A stretch of DNA of 64,000 nt from Komagataeibacter rhaeticus (GTDB lineage: Bacteria; Pseudomonadota; Alphaproteobacteria; Acetobacterales; Acetobacteraceae). Of the stretch, positions 53,335-61,538 are shown piece after piece; the stretch's first letter is position 1; each line of letters opens with the position of its first letter. The notes beneath the pieces were generated by a model, which worked only from the letters and a program-made list of their open reading frames with translations, did no database searches and had not been told where the DNA came from. The DNA is taken from positions 124,001 to 188,000 of the forward strand of contig NZ_NKTZ01000003.1 in assembly GCF_003207855.1 (NCBI RefSeq), in the 5' to 3' direction. A program made the translations under genes and the position numbers.

Positions 53335-53706
53335 TCAGCATCCATCCGTCAGGCCGTTGCTGCCACGCATCTGGCTGGTGACGATACCGGGGGCAATGCC
53401 CTGCTTGCAGGTCAGCATCGGCAGGCTGCTGGGCGGCACATCAACCTTGACCGCGGCGGGACGGACAAGCACGACCCCCTGGTCCGTCTGGATCTTCAGC
53501 AGCTTGTAAGCACCCGGCACAATACCCACGACCGGCTTGCCAATAACGGCTGATGCCGGAATCCTGTCTGCCGGCTTGCCATTGGCGGTAAAACTGGTGA
53601 CGGTCGGCAGATCAAATGTACCCAGAACCGTCGCGGCCGAAGCGATGGACGGCAGAATGGCCAGAGCCATGGCAATAAAATACTTCTTCATTTTTGAACT
53701 CTTCAT
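53335..53706 (-). CDS. Small exported protein of unknown function
   Basis: A 123-residue protein (118 if the ATG at 53691 is used). The signal peptide is KYFIAMALAILPSIASAA. The mature part is about 100 residues, beta-rich in look (TVLGTFDLPTVTSFTANG, AYKLLKIQTDQGVVLVRPA), with two Cys residues near the C-terminus (MLTCKQGIA and the final Cys) that could pair. No family recognised. It ends 4 bp before the M48 start chosen and follows the CHASE2 gene by 84 bp, so all three are probably co-expressed. Confidence 0.72.
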   Translation of the reverse strand: MKSSKMKKYFIAMALAILPSIASAATVLGTFDLPTVTSFTANGKPADRIPASAVIGKPVVGIVPGAYKLLKIQTDQGVVLVRPAAVKVDVPPSSLPMLTCKQGIAPGIVTSQMRGSNGLTDGC

Positions 53707-53790
53707 ATCCTGTATTAAGGTTGGATTTGGAGAAATGGACCGGCCACCGGCAGCCGATGCTGCCTGCGGGCCTGCATCGGACTGTGTGGC

Positions 53791-55659
53791 CTAACTGTTT
53801 TCCTCGGGCTTTTTCTCACCCGTCAGCGGGGTCAGTACGCTCCATACAAAACCCGTATCCTCGCCCGTCTCGCTCAGCGCCAGCCACAGCAGGACAAAAC
53901 CGATCCAGTCTTCCATGGGCCAGAGCAGTAAATCCTCGTTAATGACAAACATCACGGCCACGACGGTCACACTGAGCAACAGCTTGCTGAAATAATACCG
54001 TTTACCTTTTTCTCTCTCCTTTCCCGTATTCTGGTCATTCGAAGCGGAAGTAAGGATGGACAGGCACAGCAGCACCGCCAGCAGGCCATAGACCAGGAAC
54101 AGCGCCCAGAACCCGTAGGTACCGTGACGGAGCAGCCCGACATCCAACCCCAGCAGGCTGGCGGAAAACACGACTGCCACCATTATGGCACGGCTGCGGT
54201 TCGTGCTTATCCATTGCCCGATGCTGCGCGTTACATGATGGGCATATGCCCAGGCCGCCAGGGCCACGCCAAACAGGCCCAGCGCCGGCAGCATCAGCAT
54301 ATGCCACCGGTCCGGGTTCGTGGCGTACAGGCTGGTCGCCACCCCCAGCAGGACGGACATGGCCACGCAGGCCGCCGTCAGGACCCGGCTGGCACGCGCG
54401 CTTACGGAAACCGGTTCGTGGATCATGCTGTAGCTGTAGGCGGCGATAAAAAGCCAGACGACGAATTCCAGACATTCAGCCGAATCAATCTTCAGCCACC
54501 TGGTACTGATCCACTCACCCGGTTCGCGAAAATAACGTTCGTTATAGGTCAGCAGGTTGTCCAGGGCCATGGCATGCTCATGAACCCCGGGTTCCTGACC
54601 GATCATGGGAACATCCACCACATCGTGGTCGCCATTGATGTGGGTGCCGTAAAACACCACCCGGTTCCTGAAGGCGGGTTCCAGATTCCTGACATCGGGT
54701 TCCAGGTTCCGGTCCAGATACCGGACCGGGACCGTCAGATGATACTGGCATTTCTGGCGTATATCCTTGCTGAAATAACCAAACAGGGCACGCGCCCCGA
54801 TACGTGCGGCGTCCCATACACGCAGTACGGGCATATCATGGATATCGGGCAGGCAGCCGTCGGTCTTGGCATACAGGTCCTGGTATCTGGGCGCGCGCAG
54901 GCCCCAGCGTTCCACCAGCGGCTGCCCGAATGTATGTTCGGACATATCCGCCGGACAGGATTTCTGCCAGCCGGAGGCACAGAGCGTCCGATACAGCGCG
55001 AAGGCGCCGACCGGCACGGTCCTGGGCGCGTCCTCCCCTTCTTCCCCGTCGCCACCGTCATCATCACCAGACGCCTGCGGCGGGGGCGGCGCAAGCAGGA
55101 GCGGATAGAAACCGGCGGGCATTTTCCAGCCATTGATGATCTGGGACTGCGTCAGCGGTTCGGGCAGATCGTCATAGCCCCCGCCCAGCTGGCCACGGGC
55201 AAAGAACAGCGGCACCCCCATCCGTTTCGCACGTGCGATGACCGGGCCGAAGGTATCCTGCAGGCTTTCGCCCGCACGTTCGGCGTTGAAACGGATATCA
55301 ACCATGATGGCCGCGGGGCCGGCATCCAGCATGCGGTCAATCACCTCGGCATGGCGGGCGTAGGTCAGCGGCCATGTTGTTGCGAAATATTCGCCACTCA
55401 GGTCCTTGTCCGTCACTTCGACCACGGAGATACGGTCCCGCGCGGGTGAATCCTGCATGCCATAGAACGCATCGGACAGACCGGCCAGGAAACGGGCGGA
55501 TGACTGCTTGGTGGCACTTTCCATTGCCAGCGGATCAAACAGTTTGAACAGCACCCAGAACATGATCATTATTCCGAAGTAACATACAGGATGCCACCAG
55601 GAACGGACTTTGCGGGATTCTACCGTAACAAACGGGCGTGGGTTTAATGAATCTGACAA
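53791..55659 (-). CDS. CHASE2-domain membrane protein lacking an output domain
   Basis: A 622-residue membrane protein. The first helix (VCYFGIMIMFWVLFKLF) is followed by a large extracytoplasmic CHASE2 domain. Its marks are ISVVEVTDKDL, WPLTYARHAEVIDRMLDAGPAAIMVDIRF in pieces, and FRNRVVFYGTHINGDHDVVDVPMIG followed by GVHEHAMALDNLLT. An acidic low-complexity insert (GDDDGGDGEEGED) and a small duplication (RNLEPDVRNLEPAFRN) interrupt it. At least six helices follow. CHASE2 is normally a sensor module of kinases, cyclases or GGDEF proteins; none of those outputs is present. It heads the operon with the exported protein and the M48 protease. Confidence 0.82.
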   Translation of the reverse strand: MSDSLNPRPFVTVESRKVRSWWHPVCYFGIMIMFWVLFKLFDPLAMESATKQSSARFLAGLSDAFYGMQDSPARDRISVVEVTDKDLSGEYFATTWPLTYARHAEVIDRMLDAGPAAIMVDIRFNAERAGESLQDTFGPVIARAKRMGVPLFFARGQLGGGYDDLPEPLTQSQIINGWKMPAGFYPLLLAPPPPQASGDDDGGDGEEGEDAPRTVPVGAFALYRTLCASGWQKSCPADMSEHTFGQPLVERWGLRAPRYQDLYAKTDGCLPDIHDMPVLRVWDAARIGARALFGYFSKDIRQKCQYHLTVPVRYLDRNLEPDVRNLEPAFRNRVVFYGTHINGDHDVVDVPMIGQEPGVHEHAMALDNLLTYNERYFREPGEWISTRWLKIDSAECLEFVVWLFIAAYSYSMIHEPVSVSARASRVLTAACVAMSVLLGVATSLYATNPDRWHMLMLPALGLFGVALAAWAYAHHVTRSIGQWISTNRSRAIMVAVVFSASLLGLDVGLLRHGTYGFWALFLVYGLLAVLLCLSILTSASNDQNTGKEREKGKRYYFSKLLLSVTVVAVMFVINEDLLLWPMEDWIGFVLLWLALSETGEDTGFVWSVLTPLTGEKKPEENS

Positions 55660-56231
55660 TGCAATACTATGTGTAATCAGGTTGAAAATCGCCTGTTACG
55701 TTTTTTAACAGAGCCTGTCAACCGCTTCATGCAGGTAAATGGCGTTATAATTTATAAACCCTATAGTTATAAAAAAGCTATCAAGCCGGTCATATGATGG
55801 AAAACAGGAATTTTTTCCATTCCTTCAGGCCGTGCCATGGCAATCTGGATCTATCTGGTCCTGATCAATACGACTTCTTTTGTGTTTTTTATCGAAAATA
55901 CGAAAATTTATGCTTCAATATATTGCAGTATGATTTATTTATTATTCGAGGAAATTTTCATATATGCCCGCCATAATATCATCCCGTTGCGACAGACCTT
56001 ATGCGATATCAAACAGTCCTGAAAACAGCACCTTGATAAAAATACAGGCTCGACCGGAATATCCTGAGCGCATAAAAAAACACCCCCTGCGAAAGGGGGC
56101 GTTCATGGACCCGCGCGCAGTCCGGTCAGGGCCACCCGCGTACTGACCTTGGCCACGATGGCGGCATGGCAACAGAACCGCATGGTCATGAGCAGAGCAG
56201 AGCAGAAGGTGCATGCCCCCTGCCCCGTCAG
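55660..56231. other. AT-rich intergenic region
   Basis: About 570 bp. From 55745 to 56000 the sequence is strongly AT-rich. A weak hydrophobic open frame on the plus strand (55837-56022, beginning MAIWIYLVLIN) is possible but lacks a ribosome site and family match, so I did not call it. The region also holds the terminator at 56073-56101. Confidence 0.35.
56073..56101 (-). terminator. Intrinsic terminator on the minus strand
   Basis: Read on the minus strand, GCCCCCTTTCGCAGGGGGTG is followed by TTTTTTT: a 5-6 bp GC stem with a run of seven T, the standard intrinsic terminator form. It would end transcripts of the small membrane gene and the DUF4142 gene upstream. Confidence 0.7.
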
Positions 56232-56417
56232 TCAGAAGCGGGGAAGCGGGATATGCGGAAAATACAGGCATGCCGTAACGATCAGCGTGGCAAAGAACAC
56301 AACCATGCATCCGACAATAAGGACGTGTTTTTTCTGCTGGGAAGTTGCAAGGGGAAGGTCACGATCCTCACCGGCGGGACGTGACGACCGATCTGTGCCA
56401 TCCGATCTGTATGCCAT
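56232..56417 (-). CDS. Small single-pass membrane protein
   Basis: A 61-residue protein with a polar N-terminal half (AYRSDGTDRSSRPAGEDRD) and one strong helix (VLIVGCMVVFFATLIVTACLYF) near the C-terminus. The ATG at 56417 has AGAAGGA nine to ten bases upstream, which supports it over the longer open frame. It lies 98 bp downstream of the DUF4142 gene and ahead of an intrinsic terminator, so the two may be co-transcribed. Function unknown. Confidence 0.6.
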   Translation of the reverse strand: MAYRSDGTDRSSRPAGEDRDLPLATSQQKKHVLIVGCMVVFFATLIVTACLYFPHIPLPRF

Positions 56418-56514
56418 TGGAATAATTCCTTCTCCTGTATCCGGCATGCCATGCTGTACGAACCCTGCATTCCATCGGCCCGCAGGATGCGCCGTATGGC
56501 GACATGTGCCATGT

Positions 56515-57048
56515 TTACTGCGGCAGGGCGCGTGCCGCCTGCAGATGGTTTTCAAGCGTGGGCAGGGTATTGCTGGCCCATGTCTTGAGACTTGCGTTCT
56601 CGCCACCTTCGCCATAACGCCGGAACAGCGATACGGCATCCTGATGCGCCGTAATCTGGTCGCTTCGGTACTGCAGGGCAAAATCGCGGCCGTGCAGGCT
56701 TTTCAGTTTGTCCAGCATGTCCTGGTGGCTTTCATCCAGGGCCGTGGGCGGGGCAAGCTGTACGTTGCCGCTGTGCAGCAGGTCCTGCAGGGCGGCGGAT
56801 GTCTTTTTGTGATCCTCGATCATGCGCGTGGCAAAACCTGTCAGCGCGGGATCGTGGTTCTGAAGCGCCAGTTCACTGGACTGTATTTCAAACATGTCAC
56901 TGATCGTGGCGATCTGGACGAAATCGGCCGTGCGGGGCGCGACACCCATCAGGGAGTTGATTCCCGCCTTTTCCGGTATGGACTGCGCCATCGCTGGCAC
57001 GGACATGCACAGGGCCAGCCCAAGTATTGCCATTTTTCTTTTTTTCAT
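56515..57048 (-). CDS. DUF4142 family exported protein
   Basis: A 177-residue exported protein. The signal peptide is KMAILGLALCMSVPAMAQ. The mature part is a helical, ferritin-like bundle of the DUF4142 family: ADFVQIATISDMFEIQSSELAL, ALTGFATRMIEDHKKTS, YRSDQITAHQDAVSLFRRYGEGGENASLKTWASNTLP in pieces. Members are common in acetic acid bacteria and rhizobia and are often stress-associated, with unknown biochemistry. Clear TTCCC spacing shows GGGAAT as a weak ribosome site before the ATG. Confidence 0.88.
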   Translation of the reverse strand: MKKRKMAILGLALCMSVPAMAQSIPEKAGINSLMGVAPRTADFVQIATISDMFEIQSSELALQNHDPALTGFATRMIEDHKKTSAALQDLLHSGNVQLAPPTALDESHQDMLDKLKSLHGRDFALQYRSDQITAHQDAVSLFRRYGEGGENASLKTWASNTLPTLENHLQAARALPQ

Positions 57049-57200
57049 TGGGAATTACTTTCTATTTATAAATAAAATCCCTGTCTGTACGGTGCATGCC
57101 ATCACGCCGGCGTGGATGGCAACCAGATGGTTTCCCCTCCGGGCGGCGCACGGGCCGCAGGGCATGGAAGGCGGAACCCTGTCGGGTTCCGCCTGACAGT

Positions 57201-57503
57201 TCAGGACTTTTCGTGGTCGTGGTCATGACTGTGCTGGCCGCCCCTGCGTCCGGCTTCCGCCGCGCGCTGCGGGTTTTCAGCAAAATTGCCCGCGCTGTGC
57301 TGGCCACCCTTCCGGCCCGCTTCAGCCGCCCTGGCGGGGTCCCGGGCAAAATTGCCCGAACTGTGCTGGCCCCCCTTGTGGCCCGCTTCGGACGCCTTCT
57401 TGCGGTCATTGGCAAAGTTGCCCGGATTGTTAGCCCCTCGGCTATCCGCCGGTGCCAGGGAGGGTATACTGGTGCGCTCGTGCAGGTTGATGCGATAAAC
57501 CAT
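57201..57503 (-). CDS. KGG-repeat stress protein (GsiB/YciG type)
   Basis: A 100-residue very hydrophilic protein. Three near-identical units of about 23 residues follow each other: GNFANDRKKASEAGHKGGQH, GNFARDPARAAEAGRKGGQH and GNFAENPQRAAEAGRRGGQH. A His/Asp tail closes it. This is the KGG motif of small general-stress proteins such as YciG and GsiB, which are thought to be hydrophilin-like protectants. It starts near a strongly AT-rich divergent promoter region. Strand choice is clear because only this frame gives the repeat. Confidence 0.85.
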   Translation of the reverse strand: MVYRINLHERTSIPSLAPADSRGANNPGNFANDRKKASEAGHKGGQHSSGNFARDPARAAEAGRKGGQHSAGNFAENPQRAAEAGRRGGQHSHDHDHEKS

Positions 57504-57842
57504 GATCGTTCACCTTTTCCAGATCACAGCGGCAACACGGGATCCTTGTTTTTTCTCCATGCCCGCATCCCGGAGGGACCGGATGGGAAAGCAATCGCCG
57601 GCAGGGCGCGCTGTGCAGACCCCAACGGGGTTTTCATCGACCGGTTTCATTTTTATTTAAAATAAAAAATAAATATTCATTGGTAAGTGAACTCAATACG
57701 TATCGAATTCATAATATAAATATCCATCTTCATATTTTTGCCACTGTCCCGATCCGCGCCATCCATTCCGCGCGCTTGAAACCGGGGGGCGGCAGACGCA
57801 TGTGTGGGCGTGAACCCCGCAACCGGCAGAACAGGGAAATAC
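57504..57842. other. Divergent intergenic region
   Basis: About 340 bp between the KGG-repeat gene and the plus-strand membrane gene. The block 57650-57740 is very AT-rich and likely carries promoters for one or both. Nothing else could be supported. Confidence 0.35.
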
Positions 57843-58310
57843 ATGATGCAGCACCTGTCACGCTTTGCCTTCGCCTGCGCCAGCATCATGCTGATGCTGC
57901 TGGCGCTTGCCCTTCTCATATTCGGGATGATCGACCTTGTGGCCGCACTCGGGCGGTCATGGCATGCGGGGCGCAACGCCATCCTGCAGACCATAAGCTA
58001 TGTCGTGATTGCAGTGGCCGTGTTTGACGTGGCCAAGTATTTCGTGGAAGAGGAAGTCATCCAGACCAGCGGCAAGAAAAGCCTGGGCGAGGCCCGTGCC
58101 AGCCTGACCAAATTCATCACCACCATTATCATAGCCGTATTCATAGAAGGGCTGGTTGGCGTTTTTGAGACCAAGGCCAATGAACCGACGGAAATCCTTT
58201 ACCCCGCGGGGCTTCTGGTGGTGGCGACGCTGATCGTGCTTTCCCTGGGGGCATTCCAGCGCATGAGCGTGGATGCCGAACGCGAAAAGAAGAAGGTAGG
58301 AGGCGACTGA
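57843..58310 (+). CDS. Multi-pass membrane protein of unknown function
   Basis: A 155-residue membrane protein with about four helices: FACASIMLMLLALALLIFGMIDL, AILQTISYVVIAVAVFDVA, FITTIIIAVFIEGLVGVF and AGLLVVATLIVLSLGAF. A loop EEEVIQTSGKKSLGEARASL separates helices two and three, and the C-terminus is charged (DAEREKKKVGGD). The ATG at 57843 is preceded by AGGGAAAT; an upstream ATG at 57804 is weaker. I do not recognise the family. It sits in a group of stress-type genes. Confidence 0.75.
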   Translation: MMQHLSRFAFACASIMLMLLALALLIFGMIDLVAALGRSWHAGRNAILQTISYVVIAVAVFDVAKYFVEEEVIQTSGKKSLGEARASLTKFITTIIIAVFIEGLVGVFETKANEPTEILYPAGLLVVATLIVLSLGAFQRMSVDAEREKKKVGGD

Positions 58311-58423
58311 CCCAACGGTAACGCCGCATGCGCCCGCCGGCATGCGTTGCGGACTCCCGCCGTTGCGATGCGCCGCAGATCATGACAATTCCTGGCGGAA
58401 CCTGTTTTCAGGAAAAGACAGGA

Positions 58424-58453
58424 AACGCCGCCTTTGTCAGCAAAGGCGGCGTT
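58424..58453. terminator. Strong hairpin between convergent genes
   Basis: Perfect 13-bp arms AACGCCGCCTTTG and CAAAGGCGGCGTT surround a TCAG loop, between the plus-strand membrane gene and the minus-strand YfdX-like gene. The stem shares the GCCGCCTTT core of the dispersed repeat, though its flanks differ. Likely bidirectional terminator. Confidence 0.65.
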
Positions 58454-58505
58454 CCGGTTCTGACAGGATTGCCGGTCAATACGTGACGTAAAGACCGGCG
58501 CGCAC

Positions 58506-59195
58506 TTACTTGCCGGGTGCGGCGTTCCTGCCGCCCTGTGCCGGGATGGCCGTCTCGGCAAAATCTTCCGACACGAACACCAGTCCGTCCAGGGCCTGCT
58601 GCAGGGCGGCGGAGGCTTCCCTGGGGTTGCGGGCTTCGGTAAACACACTGGCACGGTTGATGGCACCCTGCGTCTGCTCAAGCGGGGCCAGCGCCAGGAT
58701 GAAATCGGCATCCTCGCCCACCACCTGCAGGCTCTGGGCCGCCTGCTGGGTATTGCCGGCCTGAAGCTGGCTGTTGGCGGTGGCGATGGCCGCCTTCTTT
58801 TCCGGTGCCAGCGTCTCACTCCCCACAATTTCCCCGCCAACGGGGATCCATGTTACCGGGGTCGTGCCCGGTACATGGGTGCTGGCAACGGGATGCTGTG
58901 GGGCAGGATGCAGGGCGGTTTCGGCGGCCATGAACTTGGCATTGGCCTTGCCTGCCGCGGTCAGCCGCCTGGTGGCGTCATACAGGGCGGGGATGGCCTG
59001 CTCGGTCTGGCCCGCGTCAAGCACCTGCTTTGCGTTCAGGATATCGACCATCGCGCGCTGGCCATCCGCTGACAGGTGATTGAAGGCACGGGTGGCCTTG
59101 TATTTTTCCCAATCCGTATGCAGCGACGCCGCCTGTGCGGCAAACGGTGCCGCAGCCAGACCTGCCGTGATGGCCAGTGAAGCAATAAAACGCAT
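58506..59195 (-). CDS. YfdX family exported protein
   Basis: A 229-residue exported protein. The signal peptide is FIASLAITAGLAAAPFAAQA. The helical YfdX body shows HLSADGQRAMVDILNAKQVLDAGQ, AIPALYDATRRLTAA, VTWIPVGGEIVGSETLAPEKKAAI in pieces and ALQQALDGLVFVSEDF. In enterics YfdX belongs to an acid- and EvgA-regulated locus; its role is unclear. The ATG at 59195 has AAAGGAAA upstream; the open frame to 59252 is less likely. An acid-related role would suit an acetic acid bacterium, but this is inference. Confidence 0.86.
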   Translation of the reverse strand: MRFIASLAITAGLAAAPFAAQAASLHTDWEKYKATRAFNHLSADGQRAMVDILNAKQVLDAGQTEQAIPALYDATRRLTAAGKANAKFMAAETALHPAPQHPVASTHVPGTTPVTWIPVGGEIVGSETLAPEKKAAIATANSQLQAGNTQQAAQSLQVVGEDADFILALAPLEQTQGAINRASVFTEARNPREASAALQQALDGLVFVSEDFAETAIPAQGGRNAAPGK

Positions 59196-59381
59196 GTTTT
59201 TCCTTTTCAGCCTAGCTGATATCCGGTCCGGACCAGCCTTATCGCCGGTCATGACAGAGTGTTACAAAATTTCGTATCCCGGTCCATTCCTGTTACCGGC
59301 CCGCATGGCAACAGGCATGGTTGTCGCCAGAACGGCGGCCATGCCATGATCGCGCTCCGTTCCATCATACAGGAAGCATCC

Positions 59382-59765
59382 ATGTTCAGCCATATCACCA
59401 TCGGTTCGAATGACATCGCGGCCTCCAGGAAATTCTATAACGCAACGCTGGGTGCCCTTGGCGTGGCTTCTGCGGAAGTCAATGCCAAAGGCCGGCTGGT
59501 CTATGCAACCGACACGGGCCGCCTGATCGTGACCAGGCCCGTCAATGGCCAGCCGGCCACGGCGGCCAATGGTGGCACCATCGGCTTTGCCGCCGCTTCC
59601 GAACAGGCGGTCGATGCATGGCATGCGGCAGGCGTGGCCAATGGCGGCGTGACCTGTGAAGACCCGCCGGGCATCCGCCACCTGCCCACGGGCGACCTGT
59701 ATCTTGCCTATCTGCGCGACCCGACCGGCAACAAGCTGTGCGCGCTCCATCGCGTCAAGGCGTAA
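59382..59765 (+). CDS. VOC-family (glyoxalase/bleomycin-resistance-like) protein
   Basis: A 127-residue single vicinal-oxygen-chelate domain. It opens with FSHITIGSNDIAASRKFYNATLGALG, in which the His is the usual first metal ligand. The end LYLAYLRDPTGNKLCALH carries the second-half pattern (YLRDPxGNKLC). AGGAAG precedes the ATG at 59382. Members include glyoxalases, isomerases and resistance proteins; this subgroup is usually annotated only as VOC. Monocistronic by position. Confidence 0.85.
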   Translation: MFSHITIGSNDIAASRKFYNATLGALGVASAEVNAKGRLVYATDTGRLIVTRPVNGQPATAANGGTIGFAAASEQAVDAWHAAGVANGGVTCEDPPGIRHLPTGDLYLAYLRDPTGNKLCALHRVKA

Positions 59766-59934
59766 AACCGTCCCGGGCAGGATGACGGCAAACGGAAAGA
59801 AGGGAACATTCACCGCGTTCCCACATATTGCCATGGATGACCCTTCGCTCCGGCCGGGGCTGGCACGGTGCCGCAAAAGACAGTATCCTGCCCCTGACTT
59901 CATGCGCGCCAGCGCGGCAACAGGGACAGATGAC

Positions 59935-60426
59935 ATGACGGCAGCGGGGACATCGCCTTCTCCTTCTTTTTCCATACGGGGATGGCGGGGCCTGTGCATT
60001 GCCGTGCTGGCGGGGCTGGCCCCCCTTGCCGCCTCCCCCTGCGTGGCACGGGTACCCGATGCCACGGCCCAGCCCGCGCCGTGCATGGGGCTGCAGGCGG
60101 AGCCACAGGTGGAAATCACCCTTCTGTTCGGCCAGCACCGCCCCGATGGCGGCGGCCGCATCACCACACGCGAATGGAACACCTTCATGCGTGAGGTCGT
60201 GACCCCGCGCTTTCCCGCGGGCCTGACCGTCCTGCGTGGCGACGGGCAGTGGCAGAACCGCGTCAGCGGCAGGGTCGGCCGCGAACCCTCCCGGATCGTA
60301 TGGATCGTCACCCCGCCCGCGCCAGACCTGCAGGCACGGCTTGATACCATCCGGCAGGTCTACCGCCAGCGCTTTGCCCAGCAGTCCGTGGGGCTGGTGG
60401 TAACGGCAGGCTGCGCCGCGTTCTAG
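59935..60426 (+). CDS. DUF3574 exported protein
   Basis: A 163-residue protein. A long signal peptide (GLCIAVLAGLAPLAASPCVA) precedes the DUF3574 domain: VEITLLFGQHRPDGG, TTREWNTFMREVVTPRFPAGLTVLRGDGQW in pieces, REPSRIVWIVTPPAPDLQARLDTIRQVYRQRFAQQSV in pieces. The family has no known function; several members are predicted lipoproteins, and a Cys lies near the signal end here. The ATG at 59935 has CAGGGAC upstream; the ATG at 59902 is an alternative. Convergent with the SDR gene. Confidence 0.8.
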   Translation: MTAAGTSPSPSFSIRGWRGLCIAVLAGLAPLAASPCVARVPDATAQPAPCMGLQAEPQVEITLLFGQHRPDGGGRITTREWNTFMREVVTPRFPAGLTVLRGDGQWQNRVSGRVGREPSRIVWIVTPPAPDLQARLDTIRQVYRQRFAQQSVGLVVTAGCAAF

Positions 60427-60447
60427 CGGCCACCGAAACCTGCCTGT

Positions 60448-61248
60448 TCAGATCCCGCCGGAAATGGGCAGGTTCACGCCGGTCATGTAACTGGAATCCT
60501 CGCCCAGCAGGAAAGCGACCACACCCGGTATTTCATCAATACTGCCATAGCGGCGCATTGGAATGCTGCCGATCATCTGGCGCGCGACCTCCGTCGGGTC
60601 AGTGGAGAAATACTGGCTGCCCGCCCTGGCCTGCAGTTCCACCTGCCGGTCCCACATGAAGCCCGGCCCCATGAAGGCGGGGCTTATGGCATTGACACGG
60701 ATGCCATGGGGCGCCAGGTCCTTGGCCGCCACTTCCGTCAGGCCGATGATGGCGAATTTGGACGCACCATAGGCCGCCATGTTCGGCGGCCCCTGCACGC
60801 CCGCCATGCTTGCGGTATTGACAATCCGGCCAAACCCGCGCGTGACCATATGCGCCGTCACATGCCGCAATACATGGAACGCGCCACATACATTGATCTG
60901 CATGACACGGGCAAAATCGGCTTCCGGATAATCCTGCACGGGTGCGAAAGCCCCCTGATAGCCGGCATTGTTGAACAGGAAATCAATCTGCCCCATCCCA
61001 CGCACCACGGCGTCAACCACCTGGCTGACCTGCGTGTTGTCCGTCACGTCACAGGTATGAATGCTGATGCGCACGTCATGGCCGTTCAGGTCCGCACGCG
61101 CCTGTTCAAGCTTCGCATGGTCAAGATCCAGCAGTGCCAGGTCCGCGCCCATCAGGGCCAGCCGCCTTGCCGTTGCCAGACCGATATTGCCAGCCGCACC
61201 CGTCACAAGCGCCACTTTTCCGGAAAATGGAAGATGCTCACCAGACAT
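60448..61248 (-). CDS. NAD-dependent xylitol dehydrogenase-like SDR
   Basis: Short-chain dehydrogenase of 266 residues. The cofactor motif is TGAAGNIGLA, preceded by VALV; the acidic LLDLDHAK after beta-2 suggests NAD rather than NADP. The catalytic residues are in NTASMAG (Ser) and AAYGASKFA (Tyr, Lys). Several blocks match, as I recall it, the Gluconobacter oxydans xylitol dehydrogenase closely: FLFNNAGYQGAFAPVQDYP, MGPGFMWDRQVELQA, GSQYFSTDP, MTGVNLPISGG. It would oxidise xylitol or a related polyol to the ketose in the cytoplasm. Substrate remains inference from similarity. Confidence 0.85.
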   Translation of the reverse strand: MSGEHLPFSGKVALVTGAAGNIGLATARRLALMGADLALLDLDHAKLEQARADLNGHDVRISIHTCDVTDNTQVSQVVDAVVRGMGQIDFLFNNAGYQGAFAPVQDYPEADFARVMQINVCGAFHVLRHVTAHMVTRGFGRIVNTASMAGVQGPPNMAAYGASKFAIIGLTEVAAKDLAPHGIRVNAISPAFMGPGFMWDRQVELQARAGSQYFSTDPTEVARQMIGSIPMRRYGSIDEIPGVVAFLLGEDSSYMTGVNLPISGGI

Positions 61249-61447
61249 GTATGTTTCCCTGATTGTCGAACATGTTCAGCGCAGGCCGAAACCCCGAAAG
61301 CCTGCCTGCCTGCGCCCGCCACAGGGGGACAGAACGGTTCACACCCCAGGCGGTTCTCTGTCATGACATTACAGGAAAACGTGAAACCCGCCTAATCCCG
61401 GGCATGCACGACCGGGACCCAGACAGGTCATATGATGGAACGGCCCC

Positions 61448-61538
61448 GAAATGCTTCAGGACATGCCGCCTTTTTGAAAAATGGCGGCATCCGAAAATTT
61501 TTATTGCTTTGAAGCAAGTGTCTGTTTTCAGGCGGTCT
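61448..61538. repeat. Copy of dispersed hairpin-bearing repeat
   Basis: Begins ATGCTTCAGGACATGCCGCC; the hairpin ATGCCGCC-TTTTTGAAAAAT-GGCGGCAT spans about 61463-61490. The blocks CCGAAAATTTTTATTG and TGTTTTCAGGCGGTCTC follow, matching the order of the copy at 31658-31760. It ends at the stop of the CDP-diacylglycerol pyrophosphatase gene and can serve as its terminator. Confidence 0.6.

Noticed and set aside
55837-56022. Hydrophobic 61-codon open frame beginning MAIWIYLVLIN
   Set aside because: It lies in very AT-rich DNA where hydrophobic codons arise by chance, has no ribosome site and matches no family I recognise.
56073-56101. Hairpin as a further copy of the dispersed repeat
   Set aside because: Stem and flanks differ (GCCCCC stem, T7 tract); it is a standard intrinsic terminator.
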